A DNA stretch of 64,000 bases from Hyalella azteca (lineage: Eukaryota > Arthropoda > Malacostraca > Amphipoda > Hyalellidae), in assembly GCF_000764305.2 (NCBI RefSeq), contig NW_025944642.1, positions 310,001 to 374,000 of the forward strand, written 5' to 3'. Of the stretch, positions 12,470-23,519 are shown in pieces; position 1 is the first letter of the stretch; every line of letters begins with the position of its first letter. Below the pieces are notes generated by a model that did not search any database, was not told the origin of the DNA, and saw nothing but the letters and a program-made list of their open reading frames with translations. A program made the position numbers and the translations under genes.

Positions 12470-13125
12470 CTCAAGTACACGTAGCATCCAAAGTACACAT
12501 AGCGCCCAATTTCTCGTCTTTCATTGGCGAGTGAAGCTTGAAAAGCGGTCAGTGATTGGCTGAACAGAGTTACAAACTTTTATATAAGATATTAGTAAGG
12601 CCCAGGTCAGCACAGGTCGCGATAACCAAATGAGAGCTCGCATGACCACAGGATCGATGAGACAGGTTATTGGTAGTGAGCGTGAGGCCGATCAGTTAAT
12701 GCACGAGCCCTGCCGCCACACGGCGTCACGCACCACTGTAGCCGCGACGTTGTCCCTCCAAGCAAATGACGTTGAAAATACATTTATTTCAATGTTGATT
12801 CAACGTCAGATGTCTGGTGTTGATTCAACGTCAGATGTCCTGACGTCGCCATCAGACGTCAGGTCTGATGGCGACGGTGCCATCAAAAATCAGTTCGTGC
12901 AAGCAAATGTTGAAACAACATTTACTTCAATGTTTATTCAACGTCAGATGTCTGGTGGAGAGGGGACGGTGCCATCAAAAATCAGTTGGTAGAAAATACT
13001 AACGATATCGTAACTACGTCAGCCAATCACGAAAAGCTTTCGAAGTTAAAACCATCAATCATAGACGAGAAATGGGCCGCTTCGTGCACTTAATTAGGCC
13101 GCTATAAGAACACTTAAGTCAGCTT
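12470..13125. mobile_element. Family C copies 1 and 2 as arms of a 650-bp structure
   Basis: The left arm (about 12470-12570) contains TAGCGCCCAATTTCTCGTCT and GGTCAGTGATTGGCTGAAC. The right arm (about 13015-13125) is its imperfect reverse complement: GTCAGCCAATCACGAAAAGC ... AGACGAGAAATGGGCC. Between them are two similar blocks of about 110 bp (12766 and 12901) with ATTCAACGTCAGATGTCTGG and GGTGCCATCAAAAATCAGTT, plus a perfect hairpin. The frame 12630-12992 lies inside and has no known domain. It looks like a non-autonomous foldback DNA element or two nested copies. Confidence 0.6.
12845..12875. repeat. Perfect 13-bp hairpin with 5-nt loop
   Basis: GTCGCCATCAGAC (12845-12857), loop GTCAG, then GTCTGATGGCGAC (12863-12875). 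No mismatch in the stem. Confidence 0.95.
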
Positions 13126-15735
13126 AAGAACCTCGGCTCATAAATCTGTTAGACGGAAGCTTGATTACCGATAAAAGTGAAATTATTATAGCAATGGTTT
13201 ACTATTGACTGTGCTACTGTCCCAAATGAAGAAACAAATAAGAAAATAATTGTAAGGCTCAAATAGCAGCACCGCAGTATCTCAGGAAAGTGTAACGCGA
13301 CGCCATTGGCAGCCCGTGGGGCGACGTAGCTGAGCAAATGTTTAGACAGCGCTTGACGTAGACTGATGATGAAGTGCACTGTAAAAACGTCAAAACTAAC
13401 TATAATTTGCTCAACATTTCTTACACGATTTCAACTGGAAACGGAATGTTCTTTTTTCACTTTCCGCTCTAAATTTCCGCTGCGTGAGCACACATTACTA
13501 AACTCATGTATAGTCTACAATTTGCTTGTAAACTTATTTTCAGGCTCTTTGGTCAATCCCGCGGGTTAATTCGACTATTAAAGAGAAAAGACTATAATTT
13601 CGCATCACTGCCATCAGCTATGAACGCCCCGCTGCTGTAACGGGCGTTGTTATATCAAACGCAATCTGGTGTACGTTGGCCGTTCCTAAGACGGCGCACA
13701 AAAGTCGAGCTCCCTAGAAAGAGACACAATCTAGAGCAGCGACCTGATATTAATGAGAAGACTGTCATGTGATGCCCCAGGTCTGCTTATTACAGTCACG
13801 TTGATGGATGACGCTACATCCACTTTCTTCGCCCCAACAATACCCCCAGCGCATATATTTCCCTGCAGTGACGGCATGACGGAGGTGGCATTAATTAATA
13901 TACTTTTTAAAACGAAAAATTATACTTAGTGTACACATTATCAATGTGATTGTAACCTGTAATGATGATTTCAGCTCGTAATAATAATATTCAACACGAT
14001 TGTAACCATTACGCATGATGATATCAGCTCAGATTCGAGTCACCAAAATACCAACTACATGAGCTCAATTACGTCATTGGTCACTCAGCATATTCTCGAG
14101 TCCGATCGCAAGTTGTTTTATCAAAGTTGTTTTATTTTAACATGCGAAGAACTAAAAAAATTCAATGACGAGCACAACTTGCCACGCTTAACAGCGAGAA
14201 CTTGAGGCAATTAATAAGCTTTATAGGTTTCATTCAAAACTAAACACAACATGAAATATTGTTCATTAATTATGAGGCTCTAAGATGAGCAGACATCTCA
14301 TGGTGTTCCATTTAAACTGAATTCTAACATTAAAATACAGGTCGTCTGTTACGAAGATTCAAGATGAGCAGAAATCACAGGATAAGTGTATAAATCCTGT
14401 ACTGAATAACACTCGAGAACTCGTTAGGCAAGCTTCCCGCCCATCAGTAGAAGACTTAGCTCACAGAGCCCGTTTTTTTGACGAAAGTTTTTACATAAAA
14501 GTCTGATGGCAGCTGCGGCAACATTAAGCATGACTAATCCCGGCAGAATTTCACGCTTCGGAAGATGGGGGCTCCAAGTTCTCGACTAAGGGTACTTCAA
14601 GTCACCACGCATGTGATGAAAAACTCACTGCAACGTAGTTTATTTGACGAAGGAGACTTAGGAGTCAGGAAAGGTTATTGTTGTTTGGAAAGTGGCAATT
14701 ACAAACGCTTTGATGGCTTCGAGTCTATTGGGGCTGTAGAGCTGGAGACATTGAATCGAGATAGTAAACACGACAGCTGTACTCCTTATCGCCGGCAAAC
14801 ATGCGGCAGTTTCGACTTCTCGATTATTGTAGTAAACTTCATTCTTCTCCAGTATGCAAGCTCCGAGAACGGCAAATGAAATTATCTTGGGAAAAATTAT
14901 AAAACGAATAAGCATATGTGAATTTGTATACAATTGAATGCCATATTTTCCGCCTGTTTGTTCAAAAAATTTCAGAGTTCAATTATGGCAGGGCATGGCT
15001 AGGTAGTCAAAGGCATGACAATCATGAAGAACATAAAGGCCGTAAGAATCTCTTAGTCAATAATAAAATCAATCCGTAGGGAAGATAGTGATCGCTTCAT
15101 AAGCAATACATAAATCTTGCAAAGACATAAACCGTCAAATTTTAAAAAATTACAATTTTAGGTTTTCATACGAAACAAACAATGTAGTCTGTCATGACAT
15201 GATGAGCGAACACCGGTCACGTTATCGAGTTTCCAGGCGCCAGTATCTAGAGGCATGGCTATCACAGAAGAATTAAATAGTAACGCGGTGCCCAGTGAGG
15301 CACTTCATTAATTAACGAGAGGTGTTTACATGAATATGCCGAGCAGTAGCAACACTCAACGCCGAGCTTGTCGCCATAACGACTGTTGTGGTCACCGTCC
15401 CGCTGCTGTAAGTGCTCTCCCGAGACCGCTTCGTCCCAGCATCTGGGAGTAGCGCTTGTTATTTCTTGATATGCTGCCTGAAGCCATTAAACCGTCGTAT
15501 TTAATGCATGGTCGCGTAAAAGAATAACTGTTGCGGAGCAGAGGAATGAATTTGAGCAGAATTACTGTGAGTTACACTCACAAAGACATGATCAGCCAGT
15601 AATTAACCTGTTATTTAATAAACCCGCTGGAATTTAAGTTCTGCTGAAAGTTGTTCACGAATAACTGAGAACCCGCAGAAAAGAAACTTCATTAAATCCT
15701 TGGACGGGACATATTGCTGCATATAGCTGTAGTAA
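13126..15735. other. Unique sequence with small duplications
   Basis: Two related segments of about 40 bp lie at 13940-13977 and 13991-14032 (both with GATTGTAACC and GATGATNTCAGCTC). A 7-bp GC hairpin AACGCCC/GGGCGTT sits at 13623-13648. AAGATGAGCAGA occurs at 14282 and 14362. Nothing coding was recognised. Confidence 0.45.
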
Positions 15736-15737
15736 GA

Positions 15738-15885
15738 TCAAGACCTGGAGCCGTACTATTCAAAAATAATTGAGAATTGAACTCTGTCAGCCATTCTGTG
15801 ACGGCTTTGCAGGTTAAACCCACACTAATAGACGAGAAATCGGCCCATAAGTTCAGCGAGTTTTGAAAGTACTGCTCATAATTTT
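15738..15885 (+). mobile_element. Family C element, copy 3
   Basis: It contains CTGTCAGCCATTCTGTGACG, then CACTAATAGACGAGAAATCG and GCCCATAAGTTCAGCGAGTT. The ends form an imperfect inverted repeat: GGAGCCGTACTATTCAAAA on the left against TTTTGAAAGTACTGCTC on the right. That makes it a short foldback element of about 148 bp without coding content. Confidence 0.65.
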
Positions 15886-18552
15886 TAGGACAGAAATAAC
15901 GAAGAAAAAACGAGGAAGCCCAGCACCGCATACAATAATAAAATGCAGTAGCCTGTGATGATATTCCTTAAAAAAAAGGCCTGATTCTCCCAATAAACTG
16001 AATAGAGAAAAGATTTCTAAGTTGTGAGTAGACAATTAGCATATCACAAGGAAGCAAGATTAGCGCGAATATACCAATCTTTATCATATTTAGATTTCAG
16101 CTAGAATGTTAAAACTTGCGAGTTAATCCAGAACATTTCTATAAACCAAAATCTTACATTTGTAGTGTAACAAGTATACTCATTATAGACCCATGAGCAC
16201 ATTAGCGGTTAATGTCTCCGTCGTCAAAAAAAGGTGTAATAATGGTTAAATCTTAGTATAAATGTATAATGGTTAAATACACTAGACCACACAGCTCCAG
16301 CTAGGGGCACACGCTGCGAACAACAAGAAGACGCACTCAACTCTCGCTGGCGTCATTATTTCCCTCTCATATACTGATGCTGACGCGAGTGGACACCCCA
16401 CGTAGCTTTTGTGCCGCTCCATTTTTCCGAGAGGACGCCGAAAATCTCGTATTTTCGGACAGGCTGCGAGTAACGGTGGGACTTGTGCCGTTACAGCTGA
16501 AGGAAGAGGTGATAATTCTGTTGCTCTTTGCTGCTCTCAACTCTGGGGTCACCGTTTTGCTTGGCTAACTTGGCCATTTGTTCACCGGTGGGGAAAGCCT
16601 AAGTTGCTAAGCTGCTACATCACAGTTACTGAGGCTAGACTCGTCCTCGCTGCGCCTAAGTGGCTTTCACAACGACATCAGTCGGGTCCCGTACCGAGCC
16701 TCATAATCTAAATTTGCAACTGAATTTTGATACAAGACATTTTCTTTCACCGAATAAAATTCAACAATTTCATCAGTTTTCTTTGCCTATAAATAAGTAA
16801 GAAGAACTACATTGTACCAGACATTTTTATCAGAACTGATAACATCGTTTATTTAAAATATAAAGAAACGTACGCACATACTAAAAAGACTTACAACCTA
16901 GATTATAACACGATCGGTTTGTGGTACTATTTAATCTTTTGGCAACAATTAAATTTAATGAGTGTAATATAGGAAAAAAATATTTCATTTCAGACGTAAA
17001 TAATCCAGTATCTATCACACCGCACCAGTCCCATTATCGCTCTATCGTAGCGTCTCGTGGAAATCACCACAGCAATTACGAGATTCGATTTTCTCAGACA
17101 GAGAATAAGAATAACTCGAAACGAAGACGAGTCAAAAAATGGGGGAGATTTGCGGACGAATGAGGCGATTTATTTTCACATTGGACGCGAACGGGTGGCC
17201 ACGGGAAACGGCCGCTTTTGAAATTTGCGCCTATATATATTATAGGACACGTCACGGGTGCCTGTTCCCCGCTCGCGTTATTCGCAGTACTCAATAATAC
17301 ACAGCATTCACGACGGCAACCGAATTCTTGAAAAAATTAGACTCGGCCAGTAAAATTGAACTTTTTTTAGGATATTAGGTAACATGCTTCCTAGAAACTA
17401 TAAAATGATTACTGGGATGCAATGAGGATATAAGAAAGATACATTGACGTAATAAAAATTCAATTATTTATTCATTTACAATGGTAGTTCCCAGAGTGGG
17501 TATAATTTATACACTGGGAGCAGTGGCGAGGTGGAGGTTTTGATTCAATAACATACTTCAATATCATGATAATAACATATGAAAAAGTTGAAATGATTCT
17601 TCTGGTATTTTAACTGATTAATCGATTAAAAAGCTGACAAAAGTACCTAATTTTAGATAGAAATAACCATTTCAGCGTGATAAGCTTATCACTTGAAGGT
17701 GCAATTGTTATATCGTGCGAGAAGAGAGCGCCACACACGGCATGGACGGCAATCATCAATCAAGCGCTCGAATGTCAACGCGCCTTGGCAAAATTCTCAC
17801 TTCAGATTGATAGCTCCTCGGCGCGTCTATAGCGCGCCTCGCACCTCCTGATAGCGCAGCCATTGTTAAGTGCAACTAAAATAGCGCAGAAGAAAGCAAG
17901 AATGAGACAAACCGATAAACAAGCTTATTAGAAAATTTGAATAATTTCAACTTTAAGAGCTGAATACTTGATGGTAAGAAATAAGAATTAAGAAGCGGAG
18001 CGAGATGAATCTGACACAACCAGTTTCTTCTTTAAGATTCAAACAGATATGTATATGTAAAATAGCTTGTAAAGTATATGGTATTTATCAGCAACAGTGA
18101 AGGATTTTTATTTTAAATAGTCTTTCATCAATAATCATAGTTAAGCAATTAAGTAAAAACATAAAATCATATATTTTTTATCAATACCCCAACAAAATTT
18201 GGATGCAGGCCCGACTCTGAAACAGGTGCCGCTTATTAGCACTCGGGCAGCACATGAATCAGCCGCTACATATCTGCTTCGGCCGGGCTTGAATTATAAA
18301 AGGCACAAGATTTTACCCAGGAGTTGTTACTTGACTTTAAGTTTTCTGGATCTGCTTGGCCACCATCGATCGAAATTAAGGCTTAACAAGTTCCGAAGGA
18401 AAACCCGCATCTAAATTTTGTTAAAACACAAGTCACGAGCTCAGTATTACTCAGCTGTAAACCTACCCTTATTATATATGCTCTAGAGATCCTATACAGT
18501 CGATAGGGATATTGTGATCAGCAGTTAATTTCGATCGGGGTGTCCAAGCAGA
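15886..18552. other. Mostly unique stretch with a GC-richer patch
   Basis: 16320-16700 is GC-richer and carries overlapping plus-strand frames (16377-16568, 16409-16711) and a minus-strand one. Their product is not recognisable. An imperfect palindrome CCCAGAGTGGGTATAA/TTTATACACTGGG lies near 17491-17518. A possible promoter-like patch is listed separately. Confidence 0.4.
17160..17300. promoter_or_regulatory. Possible promoter-like GC-rich patch
   Basis: A compact GC-rich block holds CCTATATATATTATAGG (TATA-like) at about 17230, ACACGTCACGGG (a CRE-like core) just after it, and CGCAGTACTC near 17282. No downstream coding exon could be recognised on either strand, and the spacing from the TATA-like motif to the possible initiator is longer than usual. 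This is weak inference from short motifs. Confidence 0.15.
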
Positions 18553-18695
18553 CCTGGGGGCCATACTTTCAAAACTCGCTAAGTGAACGTAAGTACTTAT
18601 GCTCTATTTTCTTGTCTATGATTGGTGGATTTTGCTTGAAATGCCGTCAATGATTGGCTGATGAACTTACAATCTCTTAAATTTTTTTGAGCCGA
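18553..18695 (-). mobile_element. Family C element, copy 4
   Basis: On the minus strand it reads CATCAGCCAATCATTGACGG ... CACCAATCATAGACAAGAAA ... GCATAAGTACTTACGTTCAC and ends AGCGAGTTTTGAAAGTATGG. The terminal AGCGAGTTTTGAAAGTA is shared with copy 3, which confirms that the two belong to one family. Confidence 0.65.
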
Positions 18696-19507
18696 GTGTA
18701 GCGGATATTAGGCAGAAACCAGAGCGTTACCAGACATTTTTCATGGTAATTTACGAGGTAGTAGTCATCATCGTGCGACACAGCCCCTTGGTAAGCCTAG
18801 CAGTGATGGATGTGCAGGGCGTGCAGGTAGGAACACCAACACATAATAATTGGAATCCTTGGTGTCACACATCGATCGTGCAGCCGACGTTACGTATATA
18901 CGTGGAGTAGTTGATCCGAGGATCAATCAAATCAATCAAATATAGCATGAATCGAGGATCAATAGCATCAATAGCAATAGCATGTAGTTCGTCATTATTG
19001 AGAGCTCAATAACGAATTCAAAATCATAGAAATAAGAAATCCCAATTCGGTTGGAATTAAAGAAAAGTAATGAAATATATACATGCGAGTTCAATTAATT
19101 AGGCAATTATTTAACTTATTTGTGCGCACGGAAAAGATTTTCAACACTGGGCATAAAAATTTTCTATATAATTTTAAACGTACTCTTAATAGTTCCTCAA
19201 AGTTTCAACACAATTAGAGTTATAAACACAGTTGAAACTTTTCTAAAAGTAAAGAGAATAGCGAGCCTCAAATTCAAATCAATGTACGGATATGGAGAAA
19301 GTCAAATATATAGCCATAGGATATTTCTGTTTGTTTCACATCAACTTCAAAGTAACGCGGTAATACGACACGAGTTTACACTGAGAAAAATGCAGGGGTC
19401 AGAGTATCCAAATAGTCACATGCACATTTTCAGCACTTACACACCTATACAGCAGCTGTAGCACTGATTGATTCGTGCTTTTGCTGGGTCGAATGGAGTC
19501 AGAAAAT
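18696..19507. other. Unique stretch, nothing recognised
   Basis: A short ATCAATCAA / AATAGCAT low-complexity patch occurs at about 18917-18983. The 113-codon frame at 19120-19461 has no recognisable domain. Confidence 0.45.
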
Positions 19508-19682
19508 TCACACAAGCGCAAACGTGCATCACAATTTGGACAAAGTCTCACACTCATTTGACTGACTCACACAAGCGCAAACGTGCATCACAATTGGGAC
19601 AAAAGTCTCACACTCATTTGACTGACTCACACAAGCGCAAAACGTGCATCACAATTTGGACAAAGTCTCACTGATTTGCCTG
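19508..19682. repeat. About 60-bp tandem repeat, 3 units
   Basis: CACACAAGCGCAAACGTGCA plus TCACAATTTGGACAAAGTCT plus CACTCATTTGACTGACT repeats with single-base length changes (AAACG/AAAACG, GGACAAAG/GGACAAAAG). The indels change frame between units, so the open frame across them is accidental. Confidence 0.92.
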
Positions 19683-20251
19683 ACTGCAGCAAACGAGACC
19701 CTGCCGTTCCTGATGAGCCAACCAGATGTTGGGTTCAATAGATGGGGCAGCGACGAGGGCACTTCACTGACTGCTCCAATGAACACAAGTGCCGCTGTAC
19801 AAAGTGCTACTCAATTCTCACGGCTTTCGATTTAACACTGGACGACTGCCATGAAATGCCATGAATCTCAAAAAGAGGCGAGTTAGCGATAAATTCGGAG
19901 GTTGTGAAGTAACTGGACAGAAAGTTTCGAAAAAACAAATTTTTAATTGGAAATGAGTACCTAGTGCAACATTTAAAAACCTGGTAAACATTTATACGAA
20001 ACAGATCCTTCAGAGATTTATCTACGGATAAACTAACCGTCGGCAACGCTATTCGTACGTTAACGACTTGTATAACGGGAGTTATCATCAGCAAAAAAAC
20101 TTCAAGAGGTGGTGATGACCAAATTTTGAGTGAAACGGCGCACAATTTGCGCTCATAGCTATCCATTAATGAACAGCGAAGCGTGATCAATCGAGATAAA
20201 TCGACCAAATAAATCACGTATAGCTCGAACACCGGAGCAGGTTGCATCTCG
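19683..20251. other. Unique stretch with unconfirmed minus-strand frame
   Basis: A minus-strand frame of 146 codons (19807-20247) is among the longest non-repetitive frames in the window. It has no domain I recognise, no clear splice sites and ordinary AT-rich composition. I treat it as chance. Confidence 0.35.
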
Positions 20252-20366
20252 CAATGAAGATTTCAGGATTATAAATGAAAATTTCGGGACTATGAAGATT
20301 ACAAATAAAAATTTCATGGCAATGAAGATTACAAATGAAAATTTCATGGCAATGAAGATTTCAGGT
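20252..20366. repeat. 30-bp tandem repeat, about 3.8 units
   Basis: The unit is near GAAGATTACAAATGAAAATT plus TCATGGCAAT. The outer units carry the variants TTTCAGGATTAT and GGGACTAT. Confidence 0.88.
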
Positions 20367-21185
20367 TCTCACATAGCAAGCTCTTATCTAGCTTTTATCT
20401 GATGTCCAAATGCGAGCTAAAAACAAAGTCTTACTTACTATATTTTCCTGAAGAATTTATACCACCAAGAGAATAGGCACATTGGTACGAATACAAATTA
20501 TTACCTACATGCGAATACATGAATGCATCTTGAACAATATTCGTTCAAATATTTCACCCAAATAAGCAAATAGGTGAGAAAAATTTCCAACGAATCCATG
20601 TTATTATGCGTCGTGCGATGTTTCTCCGGGTTCATAAATGAACAGAATTACTTACTAATTATTCAAAGGTTTAATGGCGCTGAACCATTTTGATGCAACC
20701 AACAAATTCTGCCTAAGATTTGGGGCAAGTAACACGCGGAGAAAATTTTAAATGAATGTACGAGTCTAAGATGGTTTTCAATATATTTGCAGTAGCGATA
20801 AGGTGTTAGAAGAAAATATTCAAAACTCGAAGCAAGCTCGCTAATCAAGTTCCGTGTAACATTTTCTGAAATGTTCCCTTTCTTTTCTCCAATGAAAATA
20901 CGAATGTTGAATGACGTCATTAGTGCTTTTTTTAACTCTCAATGCTGGGAGTAATCATGAACCTTAATTAGAAAAGCGGATACGCTGCGCGATTACAATG
21001 TTCAACAAAGATCACCCTATTAGCATCGCGTAATTAACTAACGTTAATCTAAGCATCTCGCATACGTACTGAATTTATTCTATAAGCTCAACATTTGATT
21101 TAACTTAATTATACTGTATTATATTTACCACATTCATCAAAAGCTTAGCAAAACTGTTCTGGAAACTGGTTTCAATCATCAAAAT
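20367..21185. other. Unique AT-rich stretch, nothing recognised
   Basis: No repeats and no convincing frame; the 85-codon minus-strand frame at 20663-20920 has no recognisable motif. Confidence 0.5.
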
Positions 21186-21356
21186 GCGGTGGTTGAAACA
21201 TGAAGCTTATTAATAAAAGATGGCTAAAAATCAAGTAATTTGCATTGCAATTGTCGAAACACGAAGCACAAGCACAGCGATGGCTGAAACATGAGGCACA
21301 ATGCAATGGCTGAAACATGAAGCACAATGCAATGGCTGAAACATGAAGCACAATAC

Positions 21357-21394
21357 CTGTCTCTTATACACATCTAGATGTGTATAAGAGACAG
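21357..21394. other. Nextera (Tn5 mosaic-end) junction 1, technical
   Basis: Exact CTGTCTCTTATACACATCT followed by AGATGTGTATAAGAGACAG. This is the 19-bp Tn5 mosaic end joined to its reverse complement, the junction formed when Nextera mate-pair fragments are circularised. The 26-bp phase jumps by about 3 bp across it. Confidence 0.97.
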
Positions 21395-21446
21395 GGCTGA
21401 AACATGAAGCACAATACAATGGCTGAAACATGAAGCACAATACAAT

Positions 21447-21484
21447 CTGTCTCTTATACACATCTAGATGTGTATAAGAGACAG
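21447..21484. other. Nextera (Tn5 mosaic-end) junction 2, technical
   Basis: The same exact 38-bp palindrome. The array on the right (21485-21535) is inverted relative to the left, as expected if a chimeric or mate-pair read was used to build the consensus. Confidence 0.97.
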
Positions 21485-21844
21485 GTATTGTGCTTCATGT
21501 TTCAGCCATTGTATTGTGCTTCATATTTCAGCAGACAGCAATACAATGGCTGGAACATGAAGCACAATGCAATGGCTGAAACATGAAAAGCACAATACGA
21601 TGGCTGAAACATGAAGCACAATACAATGGCTGAAACATGAAGCACAATGCAATGGCTGAAACATGAGGCACAATACAATGGCTGAAACATGAAGCACAAA
21701 ACAATGGCTTAAACATGAAGCACAATACGATGGCTGAAACATGAAGTACAATACAATGGCTGAGACATGAAGCACAATACGATGGCTGAAACATGAAGCA
21801 CAATACGATGGCTGAAACATGAAGTACAATACGATGGCTAAAAC

Positions 21845-21882
21845 CTGTCTCTTATACACATCTAGATGTGTATAAGAGACAG
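21845..21882. other. Nextera (Tn5 mosaic-end) junction 3, technical
   Basis: The same exact 38-bp palindrome. The unit is missing about 5 bp (ATGAA) across the junction. Confidence 0.97.
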
Positions 21883-22128
21883 GCACAATACGATGGCTGG
21901 AACATGAAGTACAATACAATGGCTGAAACATGATGCACAATGCGATGGCTGAAACATGATGCACAATGCGATGGCTGAAACATGAAGCATAATACAATGG
22001 CTGAAACAAGAAGCAGAATACAATGGCTGAAACATGAAGCACGATGCCATGGCTGAAACATGATGCACAATGCGATGGCTGAAACATGAAGCACAATACA
22101 ATGGCTGAAACATGAAGCACAATACAAT

Positions 22129-22166
22129 CTGTCTCTTATACACATCTAGATGTGTATAAGAGACAG
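22129..22166. other. Nextera (Tn5 mosaic-end) junction 4, technical
   Basis: The same exact 38-bp palindrome between array units; repeat phase is broken across it. Confidence 0.97.
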
Positions 22167-22420
22167 GACAATACAATGGCTGAAATATGAAGCACAATAC
22201 AATGGCTGAAACATGAAGCACAATACAATGGCTGAAACATGAAGCACAATACAAAGGCTGAAGCATGAAGCACAATACAATGGCTGAAACATGAAGTACA
22301 ATACAATGGCTGAAACATAAAGTGCAGCAGCGGCAGGCAACGCGTTGCTCCAGCACCGAATAATCGGGCGGCGCTCCGGCCGAGTCAGTACCGCAGGATT
22401 GACTTGGCGCTGAGCCAGCG

Positions 22421-23210
22421 CTGCTTGGTCCTTGTCATGCAAGAGCGGCCGCAACCACAAAAAGGATACCAGCTCTATTTAACGAGCGCAAATACAAAAG
22501 GTGGTAACGAAAAGATTCGCTGAAATGTATTGAATATGTTTTAAAACATACGAGAACAGTTTACAATAGGTGCTAACGAAAAGATTCGCTGATATGTATT
22601 AAAAAACACGAGAACAGTTTAAACTGCTTGGTCCTTGCCATGCAAGAGCGGCCGCATCCATAAAAAGGATACCAGGAAGTCTATTTAACGAGCGCAAATA
22701 CAAAAGGTGCTAACGAAACGATTCGCTGAAACAAATTGAATAGGTATGTTTTAAAAAACACGTGAACAGTTTATTTTAAACTGCTTGGTCCTGGCCATGC
22801 AAGAGCGGCCGAAACCGAAAAAATATAACTCAGTACTCACTGCACTGAGTGACAGAGAGCGCATTTTCTCGTCGACGAAAACTTGAGGTCACGGACGGAC
22901 GGATAGACAGACAGACGGACATTGCGAGCACAATAGTGCATTTTTTCCATAAATGACAAAATGCGCTAAAAATGATCCCATGAACTTTATTTAACGAACG
23001 CAAATACAAAAGGTGCTAACGAAAAGATTCGCTGAAACGTATTGAATGTGTTAAAAAAAACGAGAACAGTTAAAACTGCTTGGCCCTTGCCATGCAAGAG
23101 CGGCCGAAACCGAAAAATAGAATGATACCGGGGACTCAATTAAAAAAAAATAAAAATACAAAATGTTCCGATAAAAAGACTTGCTGAGAAGTATTATAAT
23201 ATTCCTTCAC
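22421..23210. repeat. About 157-bp tandem repeat, 4 units, one interrupted
   Basis: CTGCTTGGTCCTTG starts (with variants) at 22421, 22624, 22781 and 23076. Each unit continues with CATGCAAGAGCGGCCG, AACGAGCGCAAATACAAAAG and GCTAACGAAAAGATTCGCTG. The first unit (203 bp) has an internal partial duplication. The third is 295 bp because a family D element of about 155 bp sits inside it. The fourth decays at its right end. Confidence 0.92.
22818..22972 (+). mobile_element. Family D element, copy 2, nested in the tandem array
   Basis: It has the same order as copy 1 (AATATAACTCAGTACTCACT, GACAGAGAGCGCATTTTCTC, a short GACG/GACA tract, CACAATAGTGCATTTTTTCC, AAAATGCGCTAAAA). The central palindrome has one change (CTGCACTGAG). 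It separates GGCCGAAACCGAAA on the left from ATGATCCCATGAACT on the right, parts that are contiguous in the neighbouring unit at about 23100-23125. It therefore inserted after the array unit existed. Confidence 0.85.
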
Positions 23211-23519
23211 GCTGAACGATTATAGTTGACTGATCGCTCACCATTTGAGCTATGAAATATATACATCAAGTGAATTAATTCACGACGCACGCGAGACACA
23301 AATTAAAGGATGACAATAAATATAAAAGAAGTCAGCCGGTATTCATTACAAAAATAAAATAAGAAGCCCAAATTCACACAGCCAAAAAGTATGATCAGGA
23401 ATTACACGCTCCCAGCACAATACCAGCAAACATTAATTTTCCGATATTTAGAAAAACACAGTATCTAAATTGAATTAGTATGTACCTCTTCCACTGATAT
23501 TAATAATTAATATCTTCAC
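23211..23519. other. Unique AT-rich stretch, nothing recognised
   Basis: No repeat or coding signal seen between the 157-bp and 78-bp arrays. Confidence 0.5.

Larger units (their letters stand above)
21186..22321. repeat. 26-bp minisatellite, about 35 units, with adapter inserts
   Basis: Unit GGCTGAAACATGAAGCACAA plus TACAAT, 26 bp, with common variants GAAGTA, GATGCA, GAGGCA, ACGATG and GCAATG. The array is broken by four 38-bp adapter junctions. One segment (21485-21535) lies in reverse orientation after the second junction. The minus-strand frames with CFMFQPLYCAS/HVSAIVL repeats are just the array read in three frames (26 aa = 78 bp). Array length and order are unreliable as assembled. 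Confidence 0.96.

Noticed and set aside
21357..22166. 38-bp palindromes as insertion-sequence ends or a Tn5-family transposon
   Set aside because: No transposase or cargo, exact identity to the hyperactive Tn5 mosaic end used in library kits, and disrupted repeat phase. This is library residue.
22440..23105. NotI-like GCGGCCGC sites as cloning vector residue
   Set aside because: GCGGCCG is part of the 157-bp repeat unit and appears in all units with normal divergence, so it is genomic.
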